This document shows positions 24,166 to 34,169 of a stretch of 64,000 nucleotides of DNA, in pieces. How positions within the stretch are numbered: position 1 is the stretch's first letter; each line of letters starts with the position of its first letter. The notes beneath the pieces are model-generated. The model was not told the origin of the DNA, searched no databases, and worked only from the letters and a program-made list of their open reading frames with translations. The stretch comes from Marinobacter subterrani (GTDB lineage Bacteria; Pseudomonadota; Gammaproteobacteria; Pseudomonadales; Oleiphilaceae). The stretch spans positions 806,001-870,000 of the forward strand of contig NZ_LFBU01000001.1 of NCBI RefSeq assembly GCF_001045555.1. Direction: 5' to 3'. The position numbers and the translations under genes are program-made.

Positions 24166-25295
24166 CGTTTAGAAGGCGTCCAGACTGTCATTCGCCGACC
24201 CTTTAAAAAGTCGATGGTTGCTCGAGCGATCGCCAGGTTCACCTGAACGAAGAAGTAGGGAATCTTGAAGACCGTACGTTCCCGGAGCCCTGGCTTCAGA
24301 TGCCCGGCGATCACGACACCATAGAACAGGATCTGAACCAGTAAGGCGACCTTGTAGATAACACCATGACCGGTTAACAGTACCGAGATGATAAACAGCA
24401 AAACCTGAAACCAGGGAACCGCCCAGCGCATCAGCTTGTGGCCAAACACCTGAAAGGAAAACCAGCCAAACCGGATCGGGTTGAGAACCTCCAGGTGACG
24501 GCTAAGGGCTGTGAGCCCCCGGATAATGGTCCGGATCTTCCGTTGATACTCTTTGGAGGCATCAGCTACATCCTGATAGAGGCCCAACACATCGGGTGCG
24601 GTTACCGCCACCAGGCCGTGGCGGGCACAGTTGAGCGCAGTATTGAAATCGCTGGGGGAATAGATGTCCCATTCATCACATACTGAGCGCCTGGCCGCAA
24701 AAAATGATCCGCTGAGCCCCACCAGACCAGCCCTATCGGATTCCAGCCCCCTGAGCCACATCTCATATCGGACATAGGCACCCTCACCCACAATGCTGCC
24801 ATCACGGCTAACGAACCGATCCTCACTGGATACAGCCCCAACGGTAGGATCATCGAAATACCGCACCATCCTGCCCAATGCATCTTCAGGTATGGAGGTA
24901 GCCACATCCGAAAATATCAGAATATCGCCCGTAGCCCGTTTGATGGCCTGCAACTGGGCGTGCTCCTTGCCTTTTCGCTCCTCTGAACGAGCAAGCTTTA
25001 CACCGCGCACCTGGTAGGCCAGTACGATCTGGTCTGTATCATCAGTAGAGGCATCGGAAGCGACAATGATCTCCAGCTCGGGATAATCCAGGGCCAGGCA
25101 GTTTTCAATCTTTTCCTGAATGCGGTGCGCTTCATTGTGGGCCGTAACAATAAGAGAGACCCGTTGAAGTGCATTTGCCTGAGCGATATCCCTGCCAATT
25201 CCAGAGCGCCGCGGTATGAAGCCTAGTATGAGTGGATAGAGAAAATAGCTGAACAGTACACCAACAACTCCAAACCAGAACAGAATTACCAGCAT
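24162..25295 (-). CDS. Family 2 glycosyltransferase, membrane-bound
   Basis: A 377-aa GT2 enzyme with an N-terminal helix (VILFWFGVVGVLFSYFLY), the catalytic GT-A core starting VSLIVTAHNEAHRI, a nucleotide-binding ASDASTDDT segment, a central SEDRFVSRDGSIVGE acceptor region and two or three C-terminal helices. ATG 25295 is preferred over an upstream start at 25340 because a GGGAG site precedes it and it begins the first helix. It is transcribed with the aminotransferase, and its 5' end faces the divergent deacetylase gene. Confidence 0.88.
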   Translation of the reverse strand: MLVILFWFGVVGVLFSYFLYPLILGFIPRRSGIGRDIAQANALQRVSLIVTAHNEAHRIQEKIENCLALDYPELEIIVASDASTDDTDQIVLAYQVRGVKLARSEERKGKEHAQLQAIKRATGDILIFSDVATSIPEDALGRMVRYFDDPTVGAVSSEDRFVSRDGSIVGEGAYVRYEMWLRGLESDRAGLVGLSGSFFAARRSVCDEWDIYSPSDFNTALNCARHGLVAVTAPDVLGLYQDVADASKEYQRKIRTIIRGLTALSRHLEVLNPIRFGWFSFQVFGHKLMRWAVPWFQVLLFIISVLLTGHGVIYKVALLVQILFYGVVIAGHLKPGLRERTVFKIPYFFVQVNLAIARATIDFLKGRRMTVWTPSKR

Positions 25296-25421
25296 TTCTC
25301 CCAATCCCTGTGAATCCTCGTGGATGACATCTCTGCACACTACTGGCAGAATCCCTATGGCAACGAATATACATGGACGAGTACGCCAAAACCATTGGTG
25401 AAGCCGACGGAGGCCCGAGGC

Positions 25422-26453
25422 GTGGCATTGATCCGATCTGTTCTTAAATCAGGCGCACTTGCCGTGCTTGCAGGATTCGGCTGGCTGCGAATCCGCTTAT
25501 CCACCAAGCCAACACTCTTGGTTTTCACCTATCACAGAGTGCTGCCCGCCGACTCCTCCGAAAGAGCAGCAGAACAGCCTGGCATGATCACTAGCCCCGA
25601 GACGCTGCAAAAGCATATTCGACTCGCCAAAAAGCTCGGGGCTGAATCCATACATTTGGACGAATGGGTAAAACTGAGTAAACAGAACCACACGCTCCCC
25701 AGGCTAGCTATCGCCTTTACGTTTGATGACGGCTGGAGAGATAACTACCAGCACGCTTACTCAACGCTAAAGATACAGAATACCCCGGCCACTATTTTTC
25801 TGGTCACTCAGATGATCGATACCGATAAAACGTTCTGGCCCGAACAAGTCCTTGAATTACTGACCACCCATACCCTTTCCATCAGTGACAAAACTTTTGA
25901 TTGGCTCCGCCCGCACCTTCCGGCATCAGTAACTGATTGCGAATGTGGGCCTCTCTCGCTGATGGAAGGCGATGAAGTAATTTCTCGACTCAAGTCAATG
26001 GACGACAAGACGATCCTTGCGAACCTTGAAACGGTGTATCAAGCCTACCCCGATCTCGCACCGGCAAAAACCTCAAGGGCAATTCTAAGCTCCTCCGAGC
26101 TTGACGAAATGTCGACCGCCGGACTGGTTCGATATGGGGCCCATACCAGACACCACTACCGGCTTAACCGGCTAAATAACAAACAAATGCTGAAAGAAGA
26201 AATAGCAGGCTGCAGTGACGACATGAAAGCTCTCAGCAAGGCTTCCGTACCCGTTTTCTGTTATCCCAACGGAGACATCACAGGCGAGGGAGAGGCATTG
26301 GTCTCCGAGCATTACGAAGCCGCCTGCACCACCAAAACGGGCTGGAACCGCGCCGGCTGTGACCCTTATGATCTACACAGATTCAATCTTCATGACGGGA
26401 ACAGTCATAGCAGCCGGGCCCTGCTGGCAACCATCGGGCGCGGTCTTCTATGA
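25422..26453 (+). CDS. Polysaccharide deacetylase (NodB family)
   Basis: A 343-aa protein with a NodB homology domain. Metal/catalytic motif 1 is AFTFDDGW, and the second motif is GAHTRHHYRLN (HxxxH-type His pair). A hydrophobic segment near the N-terminus (SGALAVLAGFGWLRIR) may be a membrane anchor. Start GTG 25422 is chosen because GGAGG lies 8 bases upstream; a longer frame reaching 25320 overlaps the divergent GT2 gene. First in a same-strand run of glycan genes to 32092, so it probably removes acetyl groups from an amino sugar in the product. Confidence 0.85.
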   Translation: MALIRSVLKSGALAVLAGFGWLRIRLSTKPTLLVFTYHRVLPADSSERAAEQPGMITSPETLQKHIRLAKKLGAESIHLDEWVKLSKQNHTLPRLAIAFTFDDGWRDNYQHAYSTLKIQNTPATIFLVTQMIDTDKTFWPEQVLELLTTHTLSISDKTFDWLRPHLPASVTDCECGPLSLMEGDEVISRLKSMDDKTILANLETVYQAYPDLAPAKTSRAILSSSELDEMSTAGLVRYGAHTRHHYRLNRLNNKQMLKEEIAGCSDDMKALSKASVPVFCYPNGDITGEGEALVSEHYEAACTTKTGWNRAGCDPYDLHRFNLHDGNSHSSRALLATIGRGLL

Positions 26454-27583
26454 CTGCGGACATCACCAAGCCAGTGGTAACCCATATTGTATCCGGAGAT
26501 TTGTGGGCAGGTGCAGAAGCACAGGTCTTTCAGCTGATCCAGAGGCTGGCAGAGAGCAAAACAGTGACCCTTTCTGTCATCGTTTTTAATCCCGGAGATT
26601 TATACCAGAAGCTCTCAGATCTCGGCATATCCGTCGAACTCGCTGACGAGAAAAAATTGGGGCCCCTCTCACAGGTTAATGCCATCAGAAAACACCTGAT
26701 CCAGCACCGGACCCAGGTGGTTCATACACACGGATTCAAAGAAAACATCCTGGGAACGATCGCCCAACACCTCTCAGGAGTCCCGAAATCTTTGCGAACT
26801 GTACATGGCAGTCCGGAAACGCAGTCTCAAAGGCGATCTCTCAAAAAAGCAGTTATCACACTGATAGACGCCATCGCTGCGCGCCTTGGCCAAGATGCCC
26901 TGGTGGCGGTATCAAGCCAACTTTATAAACAGCTTTCTAAGACATTTCCCGGGAAAACGACCGTAATTCTCAACTTCATTGATACCGACACTTCGAATTC
27001 AGGAAGCTTGGATCGTAACTCTGGTAACAAGCAGGACGAATTTGTGCTGGGTCTGGTGGGTCGATTAGTTCCGGTAAAGCGTGTAGATCTGTTTTTAGAA
27101 GCCGTCGCCATTTTAAGAGAACGATACCACAAGCCCGTTAAAGGCGTCGTTGTAGGGAGTGGCCCGCTTCTTGACGAACTTCGGCACCAAGCAACATCTC
27201 TTGGAATTGGCGAACACGTTAAATTTACCGGCTTCAGCAACAGCGTTCACAAAGAATTGCTGGCGTTTGATGCCCTTCTGATGCCTTCTGATCATGAGGG
27301 ACTTCCCATGACTCTTTTGGAGGCTCTGGCATTGCGGGTTCCTGCCATAGGGCACAATGCTGGCGGCATTCCGGAAGTTCTTGATGGAGGACATTGCGGA
27401 CTGCTGGTTGACCACCACACGCCCGAAGGCTATGCGGATGCTGTTTTGAAGCTAATGGGTATGCCTCCTTATGAGGTCGACCAACTGACGGAGCGTGGTT
27501 CAAAGCACCTGACAAATAATTTCGACAGTCGGAAAAATTCAGAAAAATACGAATCTCTGTACAAACAACTAGTTAACAGCTAA
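26450..27583 (+). CDS. Family 4 glycosyltransferase
   Basis: A 377-aa GT-B fold retaining glycosyltransferase. The N-terminal acceptor domain opens with VTHIVSGDLWAGAEAQVFQL; the C-terminal donor domain has LVGRLVPVKRVDLFLEA and the E-x7-E region PSDHEGLPMTLLEALA. Length is normal. The ATG overlaps the upstream deacetylase stop by 4 bp. No donor or linkage can be assigned. Confidence 0.9.
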   Translation: MTADITKPVVTHIVSGDLWAGAEAQVFQLIQRLAESKTVTLSVIVFNPGDLYQKLSDLGISVELADEKKLGPLSQVNAIRKHLIQHRTQVVHTHGFKENILGTIAQHLSGVPKSLRTVHGSPETQSQRRSLKKAVITLIDAIAARLGQDALVAVSSQLYKQLSKTFPGKTTVILNFIDTDTSNSGSLDRNSGNKQDEFVLGLVGRLVPVKRVDLFLEAVAILRERYHKPVKGVVVGSGPLLDELRHQATSLGIGEHVKFTGFSNSVHKELLAFDALLMPSDHEGLPMTLLEALALRVPAIGHNAGGIPEVLDGGHCGLLVDHHTPEGYADAVLKLMGMPPYEVDQLTERGSKHLTNNFDSRKNSEKYESLYKQLVNS

Positions 27584-27632
27584 TTGCAAAACTTAAAGTA
27601 CCTAATCATCCAGATATTAAAAGCCGCTCAAT

Positions 27633-28769
27633 ATGATCATTGCATACATGTACGAGCTTCAGGTCTATCCGCCTCGAGGCGGCAACCACCGTCACGCCTA
27701 TGAACTGGTTTCCGGTTTTATAGCAAAGGCCCATGAAGTCAGGGTCCTGAATGACCCGACAGCTCCCGGTGCCCAAAATTTCCCCCATGACCATCTGGAT
27801 GGGTTTCTGGAAGGCGCTGATGTTCTTTACGTGCGAATCGACGCCCGCCCGGTGAGAAACACATTGTTTGAAGAAGTCATAAAACAGGCCAGGTGCCCCG
27901 TGGTTTGGGAGGTAAACGCTCCCGCCAATGAGGCTCTGGCCTATTCCTGGCTGGGCGGAAAACTTGATCTTCGCAAAGAGTCACCCCTCAAACAGCTGAA
28001 GCGCTTCGTGCACGCATTACGCCAATACCCACGCATCTACCTTGAAGAAAGCACCAGAAAGGCACTCTCAAAAAAGGTTTCCGCTCATATTTGCGTCACC
28101 AGAGCGTTGGCACAATACTCAAAGATTCGACTGGCAGCTCGCTCAACCGTGGTGAACCCCAATGGCGGCAACCCTCTCCCTCGACCCGCGTCGAATGAGG
28201 AAGCTGGCAAAGAAAAACGCTTTACCGTGTTGTACAGTGGTTCGGCCATGTACCCCTGGCAGGGGCTTCACTACCTGAATGAAGTGACCGCCAAGGCCCT
28301 CGAGCAGGAGCCGGAAGTCGAGTTTGTTTTCTGTGTTTCGTCCCATCCGGAAGCTATTGTTCAACGCGCCAATACAACCATTCATGTGGGCCTTCCTCAC
28401 GATCAGATTCTCAGCAAGATTGGCTCGGCGGATGTCTGCATTGCCCTTTATCCCGACTATCCATGGTCTCCATGGGGGCTTCATAACTCTCCAATGAAGC
28501 TCTTTGAGTATTTTGGCTGTGGCGCCGCTACGATCACTTCAAATCTTGGCCAGATGAAAGATCTATTCACGGGAAAGAACGTCTGCCTTTTAACGGAAAA
28601 CACTCCTGAAGCGATATTGACCAATATCCAGAAGATCAAGCGCAACCCATTACTGAAAAAACAACTCCAGGAAAATGCATACCGCCTGATTACAGAGGAA
28701 ATGGGCTGGGATCGAGTTGTTGAGAAAACCCTGAACGTCTTCGAGGAGGCCCTGGATGAAGCAAGGTAA
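27633..28769 (+). CDS. Glycosyltransferase, GT-B fold
   Basis: A 378-aa protein with a GT4-like C-terminal half: VLYSGSAMYPWQGLHYL then the donor-site region SPMKLFEYFGCG, in which one Glu of the usual E-x7-E pair is retained. The N-terminal part opens with YMYELQVYPPRGGNHRH. It follows a 49-bp gap with no clear ribosome site, so it may rely on coupling from upstream translation. It overlaps the next gene by 14 bp. Confidence 0.85.
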   Translation: MIIAYMYELQVYPPRGGNHRHAYELVSGFIAKAHEVRVLNDPTAPGAQNFPHDHLDGFLEGADVLYVRIDARPVRNTLFEEVIKQARCPVVWEVNAPANEALAYSWLGGKLDLRKESPLKQLKRFVHALRQYPRIYLEESTRKALSKKVSAHICVTRALAQYSKIRLAARSTVVNPNGGNPLPRPASNEEAGKEKRFTVLYSGSAMYPWQGLHYLNEVTAKALEQEPEVEFVFCVSSHPEAIVQRANTTIHVGLPHDQILSKIGSADVCIALYPDYPWSPWGLHNSPMKLFEYFGCGAATITSNLGQMKDLFTGKNVCLLTENTPEAILTNIQKIKRNPLLKKQLQENAYRLITEEMGWDRVVEKTLNVFEEALDEAR

Positions 28770-29901
28770 TCTCCTCTTGGCATCCAACTATTCTTCGGAC
28801 ACGGGCTACGCCTGGTGGTTGATGGAGTTCTTCTGGCTAATTTTTTCAGAGCGTTCCGCGTTTCAAACAACTTATCTCGCCTACCCGAAGATCAGATCAG
28901 TGCCATCGGCTATCGCGAAAAGCTCGATAAATACCGTAGAACTCGATCTAACAGCACGAGACGGAGCCAGCACTCAAAAAATATGTCAATTTATCAGAAA
29001 AAATCATATCAAATGCCTGTATCTCACCGACCAACCTTATTTCTCATGGCAGTATCTCGCATACCGTTTGGCAGGTGTGGAGCACATTATTGTGCATGAC
29101 CACACCCCTGGCGACAGACCGTCGATTACAGGCCTCAAGGGCTTTGTTAAGGCCGTGCGAAATCGCCTTCCCCTGCTCACAGCAGACCTCGTGATGAACG
29201 TATCGCCGCTAATGCGCCGCAGATCATTGCTTAATGGAAGGATTCCCTCGAATAAATGCATCAGTATACAAAATGGTATTGATGTCAAAGTTCCAGAGAT
29301 CGGATGTACAACAAAAACCAACGGGCAATCTATACGAGCAGAACTCAACCTACCGGCAGATTCGGTAATTGTCGTGACAGCCAGCCGGATGCACGCTTAT
29401 AAACAAGTCGATTTCGCAATCCAAACCTTCGTCAGGGCGTTGTCGCACACAACCCGGAATCTGCATTTCCTGATCATCGGCAACGGGCCAGACGAAGATC
29501 AGCTCAAAAGCATGCAGGAAGTCCAGGAGAATCCGAACAGGATTCACTTTCTCGGGTACCGCAACGATGTCCCACAGATTCTTGCTGACTCCGACATCGC
29601 TATACACTGCGCCAAGGGCGAGGGATTTTCACTCTCAATCATCGAGTACATGCATCAGAAGCTTCCCGTTTTAGTGCCTGACACGCCCTCGGTTTCCCAG
29701 GCACTGGAGCATAGGAAGAGCGGCCTTATTTATCAGGCGGGGAATCTTGAGTCGGCAACGTCCTGCCTTCTTGAACTGGCTGAGGATAACGACCTACGTT
29801 CAACCATGGGGCAGAACGCTAAAGATACATGCCTTAAGAAGTACACCATTGATCAGACCAGACGCCAATTTACAGAAGCACTTGACGCATTTGGGATCTA
29901 G
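28756..29901 (+). CDS. Family 4 glycosyltransferase
   Basis: A 381-aa GT-B protein. Visible motifs are TASRMHAYKQVDFAIQTF at the start of the donor domain and KGEGFSLSIIEYMHQKLP (E-x7-E). The N-terminal half is divergent and AT-richer than the neighbours. GAGG lies six bases before the ATG. It overlaps the previous gene by 14 bp and the next starts 2 bases later, supporting one operon. Confidence 0.87.
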   Translation: MKQGNLLLASNYSSDTGYAWWLMEFFWLIFSERSAFQTTYLAYPKIRSVPSAIAKSSINTVELDLTARDGASTQKICQFIRKNHIKCLYLTDQPYFSWQYLAYRLAGVEHIIVHDHTPGDRPSITGLKGFVKAVRNRLPLLTADLVMNVSPLMRRRSLLNGRIPSNKCISIQNGIDVKVPEIGCTTKTNGQSIRAELNLPADSVIVVTASRMHAYKQVDFAIQTFVRALSHTTRNLHFLIIGNGPDEDQLKSMQEVQENPNRIHFLGYRNDVPQILADSDIAIHCAKGEGFSLSIIEYMHQKLPVLVPDTPSVSQALEHRKSGLIYQAGNLESATSCLLELAEDNDLRSTMGQNAKDTCLKKYTIDQTRRQFTEALDAFGI

Positions 29902-29903
29902 TA

Positions 29904-30932
29904 ATGAAAAGGATAATCTTCGACTTTATTCGCCCACCCGAACCTCGCCTCGAGCAGGTGGAATCCGGGGAGGCACCAAAGGAATCGCTCGTCGGTTACT
30001 ATTACCTTAGGAAGTCCGGCTACAACGTGGCCCATACATCACGACCGGCAGTTGAACAGGTCAACGGGAAACTACGCCGCCTTATCCGAAGCCTGGAGAT
30101 CCCCTCCTATTCCGACCTGAGAACATGGCGTACGGCCGATACCATCGTCCTCGTAACAAGAATGTCGCTACTGCCAGGCATCGTGATTAAGCTCATGGGC
30201 AAGGAGCTGGTATTTTATGACGCCATGCAGACACTGCCAAAGCACCCTTTAAAAAAGATGATACTGAAACTGGTGATCGGCCTGGCCGACAAGATTATCG
30301 GTTTCTCAGAAAACCAGCTAAGGGAATGGGAAAAACGCTATCCGGCATTCCGGGAAAAGGGAGCGGCAATCAACTATGGGATTGATTCTGACTTTTTCTC
30401 ACCAAACGAGATACAAGCAGAGCGATCCAGCCAATACATCTCTGTTGGCCGGGATCCCAACCGTGATTTCTCCATCCTCAATGATTTTCTCAATACTCCA
30501 TCACGTAAACTGATACTGGTCACCAAGGATTACCTTGTGACACCTCAGCTAAGAGAGAATCCGGCAGTAGAAATCCTGGATGGCTTGAGCTATGAGGAAC
30601 TGGAAAACCTTTACCACCAGAGTCAGGCCACTGTTATCCCCCTGAAAAAAGGAACAACCCACCTGAGTGGTATCAGGGCCTCCCTGGAAGCCATGGCAAA
30701 TAGAACACCTGTCATCATTGCGAGAAACCAGAGCCTGGAAGAATACTTTACCGATCGAAAGCATGTGGTATTTTTCGAACCAGAATCTTTAAGCTCACTC
30801 GAGTCCGCGTTGCAGTTCCTGGAACAACCGGAGAATCGGACACGGATGGTTGAGGAGGCGTATCAGCTTGTGCGCGAAAAATATAACTACAAACAAATGG
30901 CTGAATCGCTTATTCGCACTATTGAAGGCTGA
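29904..30932 (+). CDS. Glycosyltransferase, GT-B fold
   Basis: A 342-aa protein with a short GT4-like C-terminal domain; the donor-site region reads SGIRASLEAMANRTP, and a YISVGRDPNRDFSIL segment starts the second Rossmann domain. The N-terminal half has no clear signature beyond alternation of strands and helices. It begins 2 bp after the previous stop. The glycosyltransferase call rests mainly on the C-terminal half and the context. Confidence 0.78.
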   Translation: MKRIIFDFIRPPEPRLEQVESGEAPKESLVGYYYLRKSGYNVAHTSRPAVEQVNGKLRRLIRSLEIPSYSDLRTWRTADTIVLVTRMSLLPGIVIKLMGKELVFYDAMQTLPKHPLKKMILKLVIGLADKIIGFSENQLREWEKRYPAFREKGAAINYGIDSDFFSPNEIQAERSSQYISVGRDPNRDFSILNDFLNTPSRKLILVTKDYLVTPQLRENPAVEILDGLSYEELENLYHQSQATVIPLKKGTTHLSGIRASLEAMANRTPVIIARNQSLEEYFTDRKHVVFFEPESLSSLESALQFLEQPENRTRMVEEAYQLVREKYNYKQMAESLIRTIEG

Positions 30933-30940
30933 AATGGAAT

Positions 30941-32092
30941 ATGTATAACGTTGTTGTTGTATTGAATGCGGACGGTCGCAGTATATCCAAGTCCGAGACC
31001 TTTATTCACTCTCATATCGATAGCTTAAGAAACGAGTTCAACGTGACCACGCTGGTGGGCAACCCGGGCCAGCGCAAGATCCTGGAGGAAGGCAAGGATT
31101 TCCAGTCGCTCCGTTTCATTCCACGTGCAATCCGGAAGCTTTTACGGCTCCTCCACAGAACAACTATACGCCAGCAGGATAACGCCGCACTGGGAAAGTT
31201 CTTCAAGAAACGGAATATCCATTGCTGTTTTGCTGAGTATGGTATGAGTGGCGTGGGAGTCATGGAGGTATGCCGGCGGCTCAATACTCCACTGCTAGTC
31301 CACTTTCATGGTTATGACGCATATCGCAACGACCTCTTGAAGAAATACCGCCGTGACTACTACGAGATGTTCCAGGTTGCGGAAGGTATCATCGCCGTAT
31401 CGAAAGACATGAAAGGGAAACTGGAACGAGAAGTAGGATTCGCAGAAAAGATCATTCACAGCTCTTGCGGTTTTAACCCTTCAATTGTCAATAACTCGGA
31501 AACTCTCTCCAAGCAGCCCAATACTGTAACCTTTGTAGGCCGGCTGACACCGAAAAAGGATCCCGTCGGATTAATCCGGGCCTTTGCCGCTGTAGTATCA
31601 AAAATCCCTGAGGCCCAATTGACGATTATCGGTGATGGTGAACTAAGATCCCACTGCGAGAAAACGATCCTGGAACTGGACCTACAAGAAAATGTCACAT
31701 TACTCGGCTGGAAGGGGCATGACGAAGTGCTCGGAATCCTTGGACAATCTACGGCATTCGTCATGAATTCTGTAACGGCTAAAAATGGCGATAAAGAAGG
31801 TACGCCTGTTGCCATTATGGAAGCCATGGCTCTCAAAAATATCGTCATCGCGACCCAGCACGGCGGGATCGTCGATATCATCGAAGATGGCAGGAGTGGT
31901 TTGCTTTACCCGGAGTTCGATTATGAACTCCTGTCCCACAAAATGATCGCAGCATTGTCTGGCGCTTGTGATCCCGCGATCCCGGACAATGCACGTCAGT
32001 ATGCTATCAGCAACCTCAGCGCTTCACTCAAGAACCAATTTTTGAACACGCTTGTTTGGCAGAGCATAGAGAAATCTACCTCTTCGCTTTGA
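30941..32092 (+). CDS. Family 4 glycosyltransferase (WcaL-like)
   Basis: A 383-aa GT-B enzyme. LVHFHGYDAYRND near residue 118 resembles the HxHGxD region of WcaL/AmsK-type colanic-acid transferases; TFVGRLTPKKDPVGLIRA and DKEGTPVAIMEAMALKN mark the donor domain (E-x7-E). It is the last gene of the forward run. Its 3' end overlaps by 17 bp the end of the convergent, IS-split pyruvyl transferase. Confidence 0.9.
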   Translation: MYNVVVVLNADGRSISKSETFIHSHIDSLRNEFNVTTLVGNPGQRKILEEGKDFQSLRFIPRAIRKLLRLLHRTTIRQQDNAALGKFFKKRNIHCCFAEYGMSGVGVMEVCRRLNTPLLVHFHGYDAYRNDLLKKYRRDYYEMFQVAEGIIAVSKDMKGKLEREVGFAEKIIHSSCGFNPSIVNNSETLSKQPNTVTFVGRLTPKKDPVGLIRAFAAVVSKIPEAQLTIIGDGELRSHCEKTILELDLQENVTLLGWKGHDEVLGILGQSTAFVMNSVTAKNGDKEGTPVAIMEAMALKNIVIATQHGGIVDIIEDGRSGLLYPEFDYELLSHKMIAALSGACDPAIPDNARQYAISNLSASLKNQFLNTLVWQSIEKSTSSL

Positions 32093-32638
32093 AAGGGCAT
32101 GATGCGTAAAGACCCGGCTTTAAAAGGGCTGTGTCAGGTTGAGGGTATGAGTTGATAAAGTTTTCCAGGGCATCGTCTTCGACCGCCCCCTGAATAGCTA
32201 GTGGCTTTGGCGGTTTAATATTATATGCGGAAAAGTAGTCGCGAAATTTAACACCATCGCCGCCAAGCTTCGACGTGAATTCTACCTGTGCACTTGGTAT
32301 CGAATAGGCATTTCCCAATATGAGACCGTGAAGCGAGCTTGAAAGTATCATTTCGCATTTCTTGAGATCCCGAACTATGGATTCCACATCCCTGGTCCGT
32401 ACATCGATGACATTGACCCGCTCGCAACCCTCAAAACTGGCTTTAGCCTCATCGAAATTACAATAATGCGGAACCACCCCAAATTTGTACTGCTTTGGCA
32501 CCTCCGGATTATAAAAATCGGGTAAGAGAACAGCAGGATCACCATATATTTCCGGGCAGTCATACCCCAACTCCAGCATTCTCTGGCGGGTGAAAAGCCC
32601 CCGAACTGCGCAGGTTTTTCTGGGGCGCCAGAAAACCT

Positions 32639-32642
32639 CATC
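32639..32642. repeat. Target-site duplication, low-coordinate copy
   Basis: CATC immediately outside the low-coordinate IS end, matched by CATC at 33841-33844. Four bases fits IS3-family elements of the IS407 type. Confidence 0.85.
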
Positions 32643-32681
32643 GGTAATCCCCCCATTTTTAACGGGGTTCAAAAGTAGACC

Positions 32682-33509
32682 TCAGGCCATCATGGCCAAT
32701 TTTTGTTGAGGAGTAATTCCTCCGAGTCCCATATTGGGGCGTTCGTGATTGTAGTGCCAGAGCCAGCGGGTGGCATAATCCTGGACTTCTTCGGTGCTGT
32801 CGAACAGATACTGTGCCAGCCAATCGTAACGGACCGTTCGGTTGTAGCGTTCGATATAAGCATTCTGCTGGGGTTTGCCAGGCTGAATAAACGCCAGCTT
32901 GATCTCTCGTTTTTCGGCCCAGGCTGACAGCTTGCCGCTGATGTACTCAGGCCCGTTGTCACAACGGATAGAGCGCGGTTTACCCCGCCATTCAATGATC
33001 TGCTCCAGTGATCGGATAACCCGTTCTGCCGGAAGCGAGAAGTCCACTTCGATGCCAAGCCCCTCGCGGTTAAAGTCATCGATCACATTCAACAGCCGGT
33101 AACTGCGTCCGTCGTTGAGCTGGTCGTGCATGAAGTCCATCGACCAACTGTCGTTGATCATTTCCGGCACAGCCAACGGTTCCGGCTTTTCACGAACCAG
33201 ACGCTTCTTGGGCTTGATGCGCAGATTCAGTTCCAGCTCCCGGTAAATCCGATAGACCCGTTTGTGGTTCCAGGTAAAGCCTTTCACATTGCGCAGATGC
33301 AGGAAGCACAGACCAAAGCCCCAGTTCCGCTGATTGTGGGTCAGCCGCACCAGCCAGTCCGCGATCTCAGCGTTCTCGCTGCTCAGTTTGGGATGATAGC
33401 GGTAGCAGGTCTCACTGATGCTGAACATCCAGCAGGCCAGACGAATGCTGACACGCTTTTCATCAACGGCTTTCTGCGCCATCTCACGGCGACGAGACGG
33501 CTTCACCAC
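32682..33509 (-). CDS. IS3-family transposase OrfB (DDE integrase domain)
   Basis: A 275-aa reading frame with the rve integrase core: SWSMDFMHD (first Asp), [11 protein letters not shown] (second Asp) and [11 protein letters not shown] (Glu) form the DDE triad. The N-terminus carries an HTH_21-type region. Translation probably occurs mainly as an OrfAB fusion: a canonical A-AAA-AAG slippery heptamer lies at 33515-33509, just before the orfA stop, and a -1 shift there enters this frame. Confidence 0.93.
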   Translation of the reverse strand: MVKPSRRREMAQKAVDEKRVSIRLACWMFSISETCYRYHPKLSSENAEIADWLVRLTHNQRNWGFGLCFLHLRNVKGFTWNHKRVYRIYRELELNLRIKPKKRLVREKPEPLAVPEMINDSWSMDFMHDQLNDGRSYRLLNVIDDFNREGLGIEVDFSLPAERVIRSLEQIIEWRGKPRSIRCDNGPEYISGKLSAWAEKREIKLAFIQPGKPQQNAYIERYNRTVRYDWLAQYLFDSTEEVQDYATRWLWHYNHERPNMGLGGITPQQKLAMMA

Positions 33510-33769
33510 TTTTTTTCGATGGCTTCCTTGAGAATGTCAGCCTTCAGCCGCTCCTCGGCATACATCTTCTTGAGCCGGCGGTTTTCATCCTCCAGCTCTT
33601 TCAGGCGGGCCATCATCGATGCATCCATGCCGCCAAACTTGGCGCGCCATTTATAAAAGCTGGCACTGCTCATGCCGTGCTCACGGCAAAGCTCCGGAAC
33701 CGGTACGCCGTTCTCGGCTTGCTTGAGTATCGACAGGATCTGGCTGTCGGAAAAACGTGACTTCTTCAT
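33503..33769 (-). CDS. IS3-family transposase OrfA (DNA-binding)
   Basis: An 88-aa protein starting [15 protein letters not shown], with the HTH_8-type helix-turn-helix ([20 protein letters not shown]) and a leucine-zipper-like helix that follows. ATG 33769 matches the family start; the frame extends upstream to 33817 without a better site. It ends four codons after the slippery A-AAA-AAG sequence that should yield the OrfAB fusion. Confidence 0.92.
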   Translation of the reverse strand: MKKSRFSDSQILSILKQAENGVPVPELCREHGMSSASFYKWRAKFGGMDASMMARLKELEDENRRLKKMYAEERLKADILKEAIEKKW

Positions 33770-33840
33770 GCAGAATCTCCCTGCGTGTAGCTTACGGAAA
33801 ATTCTACTTTTGATCACCGCTGTTTTTCGGGGGGATTACC

Positions 33841-33844
33841 CATC
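33841..33844. repeat. Target-site duplication, high-coordinate copy
   Basis: Second CATC of the 4-bp duplication made by IS3-family insertion; see 32639-32642. Confidence 0.85.
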
Positions 33845-34169
33845 CTGCTCAATGATCCCTGAGCCCCAAACAATACTGTCTTCACAGAACCAACGGACGC
33901 ACGATCCCACAGTGATGAATACCGTGCTGAGTGATTTATTGGAAGGCTTGCGATGAACTGGCTCGATACCAGAAAGGCTTTTAAACAAATACGGGCCTAT
34001 CCAATCGCCAAAATTCAGAGGCGGCCCCTCCCACCAAAAAAGATTAGATCGGCTCTCAACTCTGACCGCACGTAGTCCAGCTCTGGCATAAGATTTAAAA
34101 ACGTCCATTGTTTACCCTGCCCTGTTTTCCTCTACATAGAAATAATCGATGGCTGTATCACATCAGAAT

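Larger units (their letters stand above)
32643..33840 (-). mobile_element. IS3-family insertion sequence, 1198 bp, complete
   Basis: Both ends read GGTAATCCCCCC inward (12 of 12 identical), with a second identical block TCAAAAGTAGA 25-28 bases in, giving imperfect inverted repeats of about 40 bp. The element carries overlapping orfA and orfB on the minus strand and is flanked by a 4-bp CATC duplication. Size, two-frame transposase and duplication length fit the IS3 family, IS407-like subgroup. Everything needed for mobility appears intact. It interrupts the pyruvyl transferase gene. Confidence 0.93.
32076..34108 (-). pseudogene. Polysaccharide pyruvyl transferase split by an IS element
   Basis: The N-terminal part (34108 down to 33841) includes NFGDWIGPYLFK and ends SGIIEQD; the C-terminal part (32638 down to 32076) begins EVFWRPRKTC and contains SSSLHGLILGNAYSIP, a pyruvyl-transferase signature. 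Removing the IS plus one copy of its 4-bp duplication joins 268 and 563 bases into one 831-bp frame coding 276 aa with no stop. So the gene was intact until a recent insertion. The enzyme would add a pyruvate ketal to a sugar. The ATG at 34108 has AGGG seven bases upstream. Its protein is now probably non-functional. Confidence 0.92.
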
